Shown: positions 34,924-43,590 of the stretch, in pieces | How the letters are laid out: every line of letters begins with the position of its first letter | Numbering within the stretch: the first letter of the stretch is position 1 | NCBI RefSeq assembly: GCF_009650765.1 | Contig: NZ_CP045740.1 | Coordinates: forward strand, 1,240,001 to 1,304,000 | Source of the DNA: Streptomyces sp. SUK 48 | GTDB taxonomy: Bacteria > Actinomycetota > Actinomycetes > Streptomycetales > Streptomycetaceae | Direction of reading: 5' to 3' | Length of the DNA: 64,000 nucleotides | Program-made: the position numbers and the translations under genes | The notes under the pieces: generated by a model | Databases searched by the model: none | What the model was told of the DNA's origin: nothing | The model's input: only the letters and a program-made list of their open reading frames with translations

Positions 34924-36147
34924 GTGTCGGCACTGGGTTCACAGGCGGATCCGTCGGCCACCGGCAGGGAGTGGCGGACGCTGGTCGGCCGCAAGACGGT
35001 CCTCACCGTCGCACACACGATCACCTATGCGAAACGACTGGTCGACATCCTGTCGCTGGTCGACGACGACTTCCGGGTCCAGGTGGCGTTCACGGCGCCG
35101 CCGCACGTCTTCGGCGACGAGGTGCCGCGCTACCTGGAGCGGCTCGGCTGCGCGGTGCTGCCGTGGGAGGAGGCGGTCCGGCTGCCCTTCGACGTGGCGG
35201 TGGCGGCCGGTCCGAAGGGCGTCGAGCGGCTGTCGGCGCCGCTGATCACGCTGCCGCACGGCGCCGCGTATCTCAAGCTCGTCCCCTCGGCCACCGAGCC
35301 CGGGGTGGCCGGGCTGCGCCGCACGGACCTCGCGCCCGGCGGCAAGTTACCCGCGGCGCTGGTCATGCCGCACCACGCCGACCTGGCGGAGCTGGCCCGC
35401 CAGTGCCCGGAGGCGGTGCCGCTCGCCCATGTCGTCGGGGACCCGGTGTACGACCGGATGTCCGTCAGCCTGCCGCTGCGCGAGCGCTACCGCGAGGCGC
35501 TCGGGCTGCGCGACGGGCAGAAGCTGGTGGTCGTCGCGTCCACCTGGGGCGCGCGGTCCTCGTTCGGCCGGTTCGAGGCGCTGCTGCCCCGGCTGCTGGC
35601 CGAGCTGCCCGGCGACGAGTACCGGTGTGTCGTCCTGGCCCACCCGAACGTGTGGTCGGGGCACGGCGCCTGGCAGGTCAGGTCCTGGCTGAAGCGCTGC
35701 GCCCGGCTGGGCATCTCGCTGCTGCCGCCGGAGGCGGAGTGGCGCAGTGTGCTGATCGCCGCGGACTGGATCATCGGCGACCACGGCTCGGTCACTCTGT
35801 ACGGGACGCTCACCCCGGCGCCGATCCTGCTCGCCTCCTCGCCGGCGCAGGACATCAACCCCGCCTCCCCGGCCGCCACGCTCGCCCTGACGGCGCCCGC
35901 GCTGTCGCCGGTGCATCCGCTGCTCGACCAGTTCCAGTACGCGGCGGCGGAGTACCGGCGCGAGGAGTACGCGGCGATCAGCGCGCGCATCACCTCCGAG
36001 CCGGGGCGCTTCCACCGCAATATGCGGCGGCTGCTGTACCGGACTCTCGGGCTCGGACAGCCCGCCCATCTGCCGGTCACGGCCCAGCTCCCGGCGCCGC
36101 CGCCGCTGAGCGCCTGGCCGGCGGCGGGGCAGGAGGTGCCGGCATGA
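34924..36147 (+). CDS. glycosyltransferase-fold protein of unknown substrate
   Basis: A 407-residue protein without a signal peptide. It starts with GTG at 34924. Parts resemble the GT-B/CDP-glycerol-transferase fold: GRKTVLTVAHTITYAKRLVD at the N-terminus, LVVVASTWGARSSFGRFEA in the middle, VVLAHPNVWSGHGAWQ and AADWIIGDHGSVTLYG, where the nucleotide would bind. I know of no characterised member. It overlaps the next gene by 4 nt, so the two are translationally coupled. The pair lies just upstream of the convergent STAND NTPase gene and may belong to the same defence-like neighbourhood. Confidence 0.6.
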   Translation: MSALGSQADPSATGREWRTLVGRKTVLTVAHTITYAKRLVDILSLVDDDFRVQVAFTAPPHVFGDEVPRYLERLGCAVLPWEEAVRLPFDVAVAAGPKGVERLSAPLITLPHGAAYLKLVPSATEPGVAGLRRTDLAPGGKLPAALVMPHHADLAELARQCPEAVPLAHVVGDPVYDRMSVSLPLRERYREALGLRDGQKLVVVASTWGARSSFGRFEALLPRLLAELPGDEYRCVVLAHPNVWSGHGAWQVRSWLKRCARLGISLLPPEAEWRSVLIAADWIIGDHGSVTLYGTLTPAPILLASSPAQDINPASPAATLALTAPALSPVHPLLDQFQYAAAEYRREEYAAISARITSEPGRFHRNMRRLLYRTLGLGQPAHLPVTAQLPAPPPLSAWPAAGQEVPA

Positions 36148-36737
36148 GCGGCCTGGTCGTCGTACGGCTGCACTCCCCGGGCGGGGAGGCGTCCGGGGCC
36201 GCGCCCTGGGCGGGCGCGGTGCTGCGGGTGCGCATGGGAACGGCGGGATCGAGTGCGGAGGTGATCGCCGAGGCCGGTCACGTCCGGGCCGGGACAGGGG
36301 CGTTGCCGGAGGGTGACGAGCACTGTGCCGTGAACGCGGAGGCGGCCCCCGAGAACCGCCGGCTGGCCTGTGCCGATGTGCTGTACGGGACACGGCCGCG
36401 TCCTTCGGCCTCGGCGGCGCGCTGGCTGACCCAGCTGGCGGCGCGCCATCCGTCGTGCGCGCTCGCCGCGGTGCCCCTGGCCCAGGGCGGCTGGCTGGCC
36501 CTGGCGGGCCCGGCCGGCCGCGGGCGGGGCGGCGGGCCGCTGGTCGTGGCGGCGGCGGTCGGTCCCGACCAGCCGCTGCTCGCCTCCTGTCTGCACGCGT
36601 GGCTGGTCGAGGGCCGCCCGCTCGCCGAGCTGGCGTACGTACGGCCCCTGCGGCAGGGCGCCGCGGGCGGTCGTACGGCGGCGGGGGCGTGTGCTCACTC
36701 CAGGCGGCGCGCGTCGGCGGGGCTGGTGACCTCGTAG
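36144..36737 (+). CDS. hypothetical protein coupled to the upstream glycosyltransferase-like gene
   Basis: A 197-residue protein (MSGLVVVRLHSPGGEASG) beginning inside the stop of the previous gene (ATGA). It is rich in Ala/Gly/Arg. Strand-like stretches CALAAVPLAQGGWLALAGPA and PLVVAAAVGPDQPLLASCLH suggest a small alpha/beta domain. No family recognised. Its last 43 bp overlap the 3' end of the convergent NTPase gene. The low-complexity tail after AYVRPLRQG may be read-through after a lost stop. Confidence 0.5.
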   Translation: MSGLVVVRLHSPGGEASGAAPWAGAVLRVRMGTAGSSAEVIAEAGHVRAGTGALPEGDEHCAVNAEAAPENRRLACADVLYGTRPRPSASAARWLTQLAARHPSCALAAVPLAQGGWLALAGPAGRGRGGGPLVVAAAVGPDQPLLASCLHAWLVEGRPLAELAYVRPLRQGAAGGRTAAGACAHSRRRASAGLVTS

Positions 36738-38797
36738 AGGGAGCGCGCCTCGGCGAAGTATCCGGCCGCCTCCGGGCCGGCGCCCGCCTCCCGGGCGCCG
36801 TGCCCGAGCATCTCCAGGGTGCGGGCCTGCCAGTGCAGGGCGCCCGAGGCCCGGAACGCCTCCAGTGCCTCGGTCAGCTCACCCGTGCCCAGGGCGTGTG
36901 CGCCGCCCTGGGCATGGGCGCGGCCGAGGAAGGCCAGGGCCCTGGTCGCGTCGTGCGGGTCGGCCACCTCGATCAGGATGCGCCGGGCCTCCTCGAAGAG
37001 CGGGACCGCCGTGACCGGGTCGCCCTGGCGCAGGGCGGTCTCGCCGAGCAGGATCCCGGCGAGCGCGACGCCCCGGCGATAGCCGCACTCCTCCCAGACC
37101 CGCACGGCGAGGTCCAGCTGGCGCACCGCCTCGTCCAGCCGGCCGGCGGCCATGCGGCAGCTGCCGAGCCCGAGCCGGGCCTGCCCCTCGTCGCGGACGT
37201 CACCCGCGGCGCGGGCGGCCTCCAGGGACCGGGTGTACCAGTCGGCGGCCTCCTCGACGCGCCCCGCGGCGGAGAGGCCGATGGCGCCGGAGTTGAGCAT
37301 CTGGCGTTCGGCCTCGGCGTGGCCGTCGGCGCGCGCGGCCGCCAGGCCGATGGTGTGGGCCTCGGCCCACAGGTCGTAGTAGCGCAGCCGGAGGAACAAC
37401 GGCCACATGGCGTCGACCAGTTGCCAGGCGGTGGCGTGCCAGCCCCGCCCGGCGGCGGTGCGCAGCAGGGCCATGAGGTGGTGGCGGTGGGCGTCGAGCC
37501 AGTCCAGCGCGCCCTTCTCCGCCTCGAACGGCGGGGGCAGCGGGGACGGGTGGGCGTAGGTTCGCGGGAGGGTGAACTGGGCCGGGGTGATGAGCTGTTC
37601 GGCGGCGGTGGTCGTGTGCAGGTACCAGTCGGCGACGCGTCTCAGCGCCTCGGCCCGGTCGTCCTCGCCGTCGTGGGTCTCGGCGCAGGAGCGGGCGTGG
37701 ACCCGGACGAGATCGTGGAAGCGGAAGGTGTCGGGGCCGATGTCCTCGACCAGGTTGGCCTCGATCAGCTCGTCGAGCCGGCGTTCCGCCCACTGGTCGC
37801 TCTCGGCGCAGCCGGCCGCCGCCGTGCGGAGGTCGAAGGTGGGCACCGGGAGCGTGCCCAGCATGCGGTAGAGACGGGCGGCCCGCGGGTCCAGCACCGC
37901 GTAGGACGCGTCCAGGGCCTTGCTCACCGTGATCTCTCCTTCTACTTCCAGTGCGGCCAGCCGGTCGGCGTCCGGGGCGAGGGAGTCCGCCAGGGCGGCG
38001 ATGGGCTGCCGGGGGCGCGCGGCGAGCCGGGCCGCCGCCAGGCACACCGCGAGGGGAACCCCGGCGCACAGTTCCACGACCTGTTCCACGGCGGTGCGTT
38101 CACCGGCGACGCGCTCCTCGCCGACGCCCCGGGTGAGCAGTTCGAGCCCCGCGGCGGGGTCGAGCGCGGCCAGTCGGAAGAACGCGGCCCCGTCCAGGCG
38201 CAGCCCGGTCAGCCGCCGCCGGCTGGTGACGACCACGAGAGTGCCGGAGCCCCCGGGCAGCAACGGCCGGATCTGGGCCGCGGTGAAAGCGCTGTCCAGC
38301 ATGACGGCGACCCGCAGCCCCGCCGTCACCGACCGCCACAGCGAGGCTTGTTCGGCGAGTCCGGCGGGCGGGGCGGCGACCCCGAGGGACCGCAGGAACT
38401 GCCCCAGCACCTCGGCCGGGTCGGCGGGGCCCTCCGCGGCGTGGCCGTACAGGTCGGCGTACAACTGGCCGTCGGGGAAGGCCGCTTCATGGGTGCGCAG
38501 CCAGCGGGAGACCAGTGCCGTCTTGCCGATCCCGGCCGGCCCGTTGACCACGATCAGCGGCGGCCCGGCCTGTGTGTCGTCCTCGCTGGCCAGCAGGTCG
38601 TCGAGGGCGCCGAGTTCATCGGCTCTGTCGGTGAAGTGATGGGGTACCGGCAAGAGTTGCCGTGGGACCGGCAAGGACTCCCGCGGCGGCATATGGACGT
38701 GGACGTCGCGGGCCTGGACCACCGGTCCCGAGAAGGTTCCGCTCGCGATGCTGTTGCCGACTCCGCCGTCCCGACCGCCGTCTCCTGTCGCTCCCAT
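36695..38797 (-). CDS. NLR-type STAND NTPase: N-terminal RHIM-like motif, NB-ARC, TPR
   Basis: A 700-residue cytoplasmic receptor-like ATPase. Residues ~14-36 carry GNSIASGTFSGPVVQARDV, a short beta-prone motif like the bacterial amyloid signalling (BASS/RHIM-like) motifs. NB-ARC starts at ~60: FTDRADELGALDDLL, P-loop VNGPAGIGKTALVSRW (~85-93), Walker B-like VAVMLDSAF, VVVTSRRRL and ELCAGVPLAVCLAAARL. A winged helix and TPR repeats follow to the end. There is no DNA-binding domain, unlike AfsR. The start ATG 38797 follows GGGGGAGAAACGG. The divergent gene at 38977 ends in the same motif, so the two probably act together, the TPRs sensing a trigger and the motif recruiting the partner. Confidence 0.88.
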   Translation of the reverse strand: MGATGDGGRDGGVGNSIASGTFSGPVVQARDVHVHMPPRESLPVPRQLLPVPHHFTDRADELGALDDLLASEDDTQAGPPLIVVNGPAGIGKTALVSRWLRTHEAAFPDGQLYADLYGHAAEGPADPAEVLGQFLRSLGVAAPPAGLAEQASLWRSVTAGLRVAVMLDSAFTAAQIRPLLPGGSGTLVVVTSRRRLTGLRLDGAAFFRLAALDPAAGLELLTRGVGEERVAGERTAVEQVVELCAGVPLAVCLAAARLAARPRQPIAALADSLAPDADRLAALEVEGEITVSKALDASYAVLDPRAARLYRMLGTLPVPTFDLRTAAAGCAESDQWAERRLDELIEANLVEDIGPDTFRFHDLVRVHARSCAETHDGEDDRAEALRRVADWYLHTTTAAEQLITPAQFTLPRTYAHPSPLPPPFEAEKGALDWLDAHRHHLMALLRTAAGRGWHATAWQLVDAMWPLFLRLRYYDLWAEAHTIGLAAARADGHAEAERQMLNSGAIGLSAAGRVEEAADWYTRSLEAARAAGDVRDEGQARLGLGSCRMAAGRLDEAVRQLDLAVRVWEECGYRRGVALAGILLGETALRQGDPVTAVPLFEEARRILIEVADPHDATRALAFLGRAHAQGGAHALGTGELTEALEAFRASGALHWQARTLEMLGHGAREAGAGPEAAGYFAEARSLYEVTSPADARRLE

Positions 38798-38976
38798 CCG
38801 TTTCTCCCCCGCCTGTTGTCATATTCACCTGTCACCGGGCTCTACCCCTGAGACGGCATGCCGTATGCGGCGGCCGTTCATTCCCGGCCACCTCGGCCGC
38901 CTCGGTGGGGGTATGGCGCTCTTGAAGGCGGCGCGGCCACCCCGCACAGTGGAGGGGCCAGACGAACGGGACGGGG

Positions 38977-39420
38977 GTGTCGCGCGTGGATCCGGTGTCG
39001 ATGGGGCTGCTGACGGCTCTTGCGGGAGGGGCCGGCGGGGAGCTGGGCCGCCAGGCGTGGGCCGGGCTCGGGGAGTTGGTACGACGCCCGTTCCGGCGCG
39101 GCGACGCGATGACGCCGGACGGAGTCGCGCCGGAGGGATCCGCGCCGGAGGGATCGGGGGAGGCGGAGCTCGCGCGGCTGGCCCGGGAGCCGGGCGACGC
39201 GGCGGCGGCGCGGGCGCTGAGCGTCGTACTGTCCCGCCGGGCCGCCGCCGACGCGGAGTTCGAGGAGCGGCTGCGGCGCTGGGACGAGGCGGCCCGGCGG
39301 GTCTCCCTGACCGGCGGGGACGTCCACAACTCCATCTCGGGCGGCACGTTCTCGGCCCCGGTGATCCAGGGACGCGACTTCACGGGCACCACCTTCGGCA
39401 CGCCCCCGGCCGACGACTGA
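38977..39420 (+). CDS. putative effector with C-terminal RHIM-like amyloid motif
   Basis: A 147-residue protein starting with GTG at 38977. The N-terminus (DPVSMGLLTALAGGAGGEL followed by GRQAWAGLGELV) is a Gly/Ala-rich, weakly hydrophobic helix, as in small streptomycete proteins thought to act at membranes. A charged helical middle follows (LARLAREPGDAAAARALSVV, EFEERLRRWDEAARR). Residues ~113-138 read HNSISGGTFSAPVIQGRDFT, matching the N-terminal motif of the divergent NTPase (NSI, GTFS, PV, Q, RD in register). The shared motif implies direct homotypic interaction. A killing or signalling role is inference; there is no enzyme domain. Confidence 0.7.
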   Translation: MSRVDPVSMGLLTALAGGAGGELGRQAWAGLGELVRRPFRRGDAMTPDGVAPEGSAPEGSGEAELARLAREPGDAAAARALSVVLSRRAAADAEFEERLRRWDEAARRVSLTGGDVHNSISGGTFSAPVIQGRDFTGTTFGTPPADD

Positions 39421-39579
39421 CCACCACGGCCGCCCCACCCCGCTGACCAGGTATTTTGCCGTTCGTCACCGATTGCCCAGGCATCCGGTAAGGCCCGGGC
39501 AACGGCTGTACGAGAAGCGGCAAAAACTATGGCGAAGGGGGCTGGGAGCGGGCCTCTCGCGCGTGCCAGGGTGCGGGGC

Positions 39580-40377
39580 ATGAGCACCGAGCACGTCCTC
39601 GGCCACCGGCCCGAGAGCCCCGTACGGGCGCGCCGGCGCGCGAGCGCGAGCAAGGTGCCGGAGGTGACCGTCTGCTTCTGGATCGTCAAGGTCCTCACCA
39701 CCGGCATGGGCGAGACCGCCTCCGACCTCCTCGCCAAGGTGCTGGGCCCGATCCCCGCCGTCGGCCTCGGCGGGCTCGCGTTCGTCGCCGCGCTCGTGCT
39801 CCAGTTCACGGTCCGCCGGTACGTGGCGTGGATCTACTGGACGGCCGTCGTCATGGTCAGCGTGTTCGGCACCATGGCCGCGGACGTGCTCCATGTGGGC
39901 CTCGGCGTGCCGTACACCCTGTCCGCCCCGCTCTTCCTGCTCGCCCTCGCGGCCGTCTTCGCGCTCTGGTACGTCCGTGAGCGCACCCTGTCGATCGACA
40001 CCGTGCGCACCCGCCGCCGTGAGGGCTTCTGCTGGGCGGCCGTGCTCGCCACCTTCGCCCTGGGCACCGCGGCGGGCGACCTCACCGCGGGCATCGGCCT
40101 CGGGTACCTGGGCTCGGCCGTCCTGTTCGCGGTGGCCATCGCGGTCCCGGCGCTCGCCCAGCGCGGCGGCGTCCTCGGCGCGGTGAGCGCGTTCTGGGCG
40201 GCGTACGTCATCACGCGCCCACTCGGCGCGTCCCTCGCGGACTGGATGGCCGATCCCTCCGGGCGGGGCGGGCTCGGCTGGGGCCTCGGCCCGGTCACGC
40301 TGTCGTGGACCGTGGCGATCGTCGCGTTCGTGGCGTTCCTGGCGCTCTCGCGGCGGGACGGCGAGGCCGCCGTCTGA
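39580..40377 (+). CDS. COG4705-type integral membrane protein
   Basis: A 265-residue protein with about eight membrane helices. KVPEVTVCFWIVKVLTTGMG and ETASDLLAKVLGPIPAVGLG form the family N-terminus, and ALGTAAGDLTAGIGLGYLGS is the second repeat copy. An internal duplication is visible: TTGMGETASD resembles LGTAAGDLT. The start at ATG 39580 (MSTEHVLGH) was chosen over a more upstream in-frame ATG lacking RBS context. Function unknown. The 159-bp upstream region has nested inverted repeats (TTTGCCG / CGGCAAA around TTGCCC / GGGCAA). Confidence 0.8.
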   Translation: MSTEHVLGHRPESPVRARRRASASKVPEVTVCFWIVKVLTTGMGETASDLLAKVLGPIPAVGLGGLAFVAALVLQFTVRRYVAWIYWTAVVMVSVFGTMAADVLHVGLGVPYTLSAPLFLLALAAVFALWYVRERTLSIDTVRTRRREGFCWAAVLATFALGTAAGDLTAGIGLGYLGSAVLFAVAIAVPALAQRGGVLGAVSAFWAAYVITRPLGASLADWMADPSGRGGLGWGLGPVTLSWTVAIVAFVAFLALSRRDGEAAV

Positions 40378-40398
40378 ACCGTCGGCTCCAGCGCTGCC

Positions 40399-40436
40399 GG
40401 GAAGGCCCCGTGGGACGAGTCCCACGGGGCCTTCCC
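40399..40436. terminator. strong bidirectional terminator
   Basis: Perfect 17-bp stem starting GGGAAGGCCCCGTGGGA with a 4-nt loop (CGAG), midway between two convergent genes. Confidence 0.9.
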
Positions 40437-40456
40437 GCTGTGCGGGGCGGTGCGGA

Positions 40457-41149
40457 TCAGCGCGTGGCGCCCGCGCGGAAGCGCCGGTACAGGGCCGCTC
40501 CGCCGGCCAGCGAGGCGGCGCCCGCGAAGGCGGCCGTGAGGGTGCCGTCGGCGCCGGTGTGGGCGAGCGTGCCCGTCGCCCGGTGCGCGGCCGCGGGCGG
40601 CTCCGGGGCCGTGCGCGCCGGCGGTACGTGCGGCTGCGGACGGGCCGGGGGCGCGGTGTGCCTCGGCGGGGTGACCCGCGGAGGCGTCACCGGCCGCGTG
40701 GCGTGGGTGCTCGACGTGTTCTCGGAGTGGTTGCCGAAGACGGGGTTGAGGAGCCCCACCACGTTGACGCTGTCGCCGCTGATGTTCACCGGCAGATCGA
40801 TCGGCAGCTGGATGCCGTTGCCGGACACCGCGCCCGGCGAGCCCTTCTCCGCCGAGGCGGCCGTGGCCCCGCCCCCGTTGGCGGAGCCGCCCCTGGTGGC
40901 GCTGCCGCCGCCCGTGTTGGCGCAGCTGTTGCCCATGGCGGGGTTGAGGAGCCCCACCACGTTGACCGTGTCCCCGCACACGTTCACCGGAACGTGGACG
41001 GGGAGCTGGATCCCGTTGCCGGAGATCAGCCCCGGCGAGCCGGCCGCGGCGCCGGCCGCCGTGGAGTCGGCGTACACCGGCCCCGCCACAGCGATCGCGC
41101 CCGAGGCGGCCGCGAGGGCGATCACACCGTTTCGGGTGACCCGTTTCAT
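40457..41149 (-). CDS. long chaplin, sortase-anchored
   Basis: A 230-residue cell-surface protein of aerial hyphae. The signal peptide is MKRVTRNGVIALAAASGAIA with cleavage near VYA-DS. Chaplin domain 1 (residues ~38-78) has SGNGIQLPVHVPVNVCGDTV and GLLNPAMGNSCANT with both Cys. Chaplin domain 2 (~105-145) has SGNGIQLPIDLPVNISGDSV and GLLNPVFGNHSENT, in which both Cys positions are Ser/His-Ser. A Pro-rich wall spanner follows. LAHTGADG is the sortase sorting signal (LAxTG), then a hydrophobic helix and a basic tail. Chaplins form amyloid fibrils that make the surface hydrophobic. Confidence 0.92.
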   Translation of the reverse strand: MKRVTRNGVIALAAASGAIAVAGPVYADSTAAGAAAGSPGLISGNGIQLPVHVPVNVCGDTVNVVGLLNPAMGNSCANTGGGSATRGGSANGGGATAASAEKGSPGAVSGNGIQLPIDLPVNISGDSVNVVGLLNPVFGNHSENTSSTHATRPVTPPRVTPPRHTAPPARPQPHVPPARTAPEPPAAAHRATGTLAHTGADGTLTAAFAGAASLAGGAALYRRFRAGATR

Positions 41150-41392
41150 CGGTTCCCTGCCTTCCAGACTGGAACGCGGGCACTCGCCCGCACGGAGGTA
41201 AACGCGGGAAAAAACAGGTGAGTTATGGCTTGTCAATCATTCGGCCGGTATATGCCGCGTTCGCTGGTCCCCGTGGCGCCGGGCGGCGACATAGTCGTAC
41301 TACTTCGTGCGATCGCGTGAGGGGAGAGCGGAACGAACAACCTGACGGCCTTTCACCCTCCATGGGGCCGCCCGTCCCGATAGGATCGCCAT

Positions 41393-41701
41393 GTGATCGA
41401 ACTGGCGGAAATGATCAGGGAGTTGGGCCAGGAGCTGAACTCCGCCCTGAGCGAAGGTCCGTCCGGGGTCGTGCGGTTCGAGCTCGGGACCGTCGAGGTC
41501 GAGGCGGATGTCGTGGTGAGCCGCAAGGGCGGGGCGGGCGGCAAGGTGCGGTTCTGGGTGGTGGAGGCCGGTGCCGAGGGGCAGTCGGAGTCCTCGCGCA
41601 CTCAGCGGATCCGCATCGCCCTGCACCCGAAACTCGTCGCACCGGACGGCACGCACGTGAAGGTGCTGATCTCGGGGGAGGAAGAAGAGGGGGAACGCTG
41701 A
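41393..41701 (+). CDS. trypsin-co-occurring domain 2 (trypco2) protein
   Basis: A 102-residue protein starting at GTG 41393. Typical trypco2 pattern: IELAEMIRELGQELNSAL at the N-terminus, VRFELGTVEVEADVVVSRK in the middle and SSRTQRIRIALHPKLVAPDG at the end. Aravind-group comparative work linked this domain to trypsin-like proteases and VMAP/EAD conflict systems. Such a protease with an adaptor domain is encoded 8 kb downstream (49814-50875), and a VMAP protein directly follows. It probably acts as an adaptor or regulated substrate of the protease. Confidence 0.75.
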   Translation: MIELAEMIRELGQELNSALSEGPSGVVRFELGTVEVEADVVVSRKGGAGGKVRFWVVEAGAEGQSESSRTQRIRIALHPKLVAPDGTHVKVLISGEEEEGER

Positions 41702-41832
41702 CGGAACGCGCCGGGGCCATGCGGCCGTTGCGCCGTCCCGACACCCTGACGTGGCGGGACGGGTGGCCGTACGCTGGTCGGCACCGTCAGTGGGAGAGCA
41801 CCGGCGGCAGGTGACGATCGGAGGTCACGGGG

Positions 41833-43317
41833 GTGGAAGGGCGGAACCCCGCGCGGGTTCGCAACGAATTGGCGGCCAAGGTCGTCGACGTGCTCCAGGA
41901 ATCGGCCACCCTGCGCCACCCGGCCAGTGCCGATCTGCTGGTGACCATGCTGAGCCAGGAACTGGGCGCGCCCGTCGAGCCGTTGCAGAACAGGACGCTG
42001 CGCCCGTATCTGCTCCAGCTCGTGGAGGTGTGCGCGCGGATCCCGGACGGGCTGCCCTGCCTGGTGCGCTGCCTCGGCTATGTGGAGGAGCAGTCCGTCA
42101 CCGTGCTGGCGCTGCGCCGCCTGGTGGACGAGTGGGAGGCGGTCGACTTCTTCGACGGCGCCGATCTGCACCCGCTGCGCCCGGACCTGATGGAGCTGCG
42201 CTCCTCGGCCGCGCTCGCGGCGATGGCGCGCCGGGCCAGCCGCTCCCGCACCCAGGAGCTGCCCGCCTGGTGCGACACCGGCTGGGCGGTGTTCTTACGC
42301 CTGGCCGGCGGCAACTCGGCGGCGCGGGAACTGCCCGTGAGCATGGCCTTCCTGTCGCTGGCCGCGGACCAGCTGGTCGAGGACGGGCTGCGGGAGGCCG
42401 CCGAACGGCTGCGCCGCTGGAACCGCGGACAGGCCCGCGCCTGGGGCTTCGAGGACCAGATGGCCGAGTGGCAGCACGACAGCCTCACCGATCAGCCGGC
42501 CTCGCTGATGCCCGCTTATCTGATGATCCAGTTCGAGCCGGACGGCGTCGACCCCGACCGGTACTACCTGTCCCACTGGCGCCAGTCGGACGCGGAGAGC
42601 TGGCACCCGGTCCCGGGCGAGACACTGCATCTGCACCGCGACGACCTGCCGGCCGAGGTGGACACGCTCATCGAGCAGACCGAGGAACGCTGGTCGGACC
42701 TGCGGCAACCCGTCGTACTCGAATTCATTCTTCCGTGGGAGCTGTTGGGGGAACCGGTCGAGTGGTGGCACAAGGAGGCGGACTCCGCCTCGCCCACTCC
42801 CCTGATCATGGACTACACGGTCCTGATCCGCAGTTTCGAACGCCTGCGCAAGGCCGCGTGGCACCGGCCCTGGCACAACAAGTGGCGCCAGTTCAAGGAG
42901 CGTCCGGCGGAGACGCACTCGTACTGGAACCGCCCCGGCCACTCGCACTTCCACCTGGAGCGGGAGCTGAAGGAGGACGAGCAGGCCGTCTGCCTGGTCC
43001 TCAGCGAACCGCCCGGCACGGACTCCGCGGCCAGCCGCCAGGAGTATCTGGCCGGGCTGCGGGCGGGAGTTCCGGCCATGATCTGGCACCGCGGGGACTG
43101 CTCGGACCCCGCCTTCAAGGAGGCGGTGGCCGAGATCGTGCAGGACCGGGGGCTGGCCGGGCTGCTGGAGCGGACCGGACGCTGGCGCAAGGAGGCACTG
43201 GCCATGGGGCCGGAGGGCTGGGACAACCATGTGGGGCGCCATCTGGCGATCCTGCTCGACGATCCGGAGCGCAAGCCCGAGCCGCCGGGGCCCGCGCATG
43301 TGCCGGTGCGGCCGTGA
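41833..43317 (+). CDS. effector-associated-domain plus VMAP-C protein
   Basis: A 494-residue protein starting at GTG 41833. Residues ~15-105 are an all-helical adaptor like EAD2 (LRHPASADLLVTMLSQEL, LVEVCARIPDGLPCLVRCL). The C-terminal ~250 residues match the VMAP-C domain: VVLEFILPWELLGEPVEWW, YTVLIRSFERLRKAAWHRP, WHNKWRQF and AVCLVLSEPP ... GVPAMIWHRGDC. VMAP proteins were defined as partners in vWA-MoxR-protease conflict systems. The adaptor domain resembles the C-terminus of the trypsin-like protein at 49814, which suggests they dock through it. No catalytic activity is evident. Confidence 0.78.
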   Translation: MEGRNPARVRNELAAKVVDVLQESATLRHPASADLLVTMLSQELGAPVEPLQNRTLRPYLLQLVEVCARIPDGLPCLVRCLGYVEEQSVTVLALRRLVDEWEAVDFFDGADLHPLRPDLMELRSSAALAAMARRASRSRTQELPAWCDTGWAVFLRLAGGNSAARELPVSMAFLSLAADQLVEDGLREAAERLRRWNRGQARAWGFEDQMAEWQHDSLTDQPASLMPAYLMIQFEPDGVDPDRYYLSHWRQSDAESWHPVPGETLHLHRDDLPAEVDTLIEQTEERWSDLRQPVVLEFILPWELLGEPVEWWHKEADSASPTPLIMDYTVLIRSFERLRKAAWHRPWHNKWRQFKERPAETHSYWNRPGHSHFHLERELKEDEQAVCLVLSEPPGTDSAASRQEYLAGLRAGVPAMIWHRGDCSDPAFKEAVAEIVQDRGLAGLLERTGRWRKEALAMGPEGWDNHVGRHLAILLDDPERKPEPPGPAHVPVRP

Positions 43318-43590
43318 GGCGGCCGGCCGGGTCCGGGTGTCCGCCGACCGTCCGCGCGTGGTGAGCGGGGGTGCCCGCCGTGCACCGGCGTGATTCCACC
43401 GGCCCGTGTCCGTCGCCGGTCCGCCGCCCTGCTTCCGCCATGCTGCGGCGTACACCGTCCGCGTGCTTCCGTGCGTCCTTGCTTCGGGGGTGCCCACGCT
43501 GCGAGGCTGGGTGCGTGGATGTCACGCATGCCTGGAGTCTGCGGGACTCCACCGCACTCTCACCGTCACTACGGCGCCTTGAGAGCACCC

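Noticed and set aside
43390..43590. Longer start for the FxSxx STAND protein
   Set aside because: The added 67 residues are low-complexity with no RBS; the conserved protein begins near 43591.
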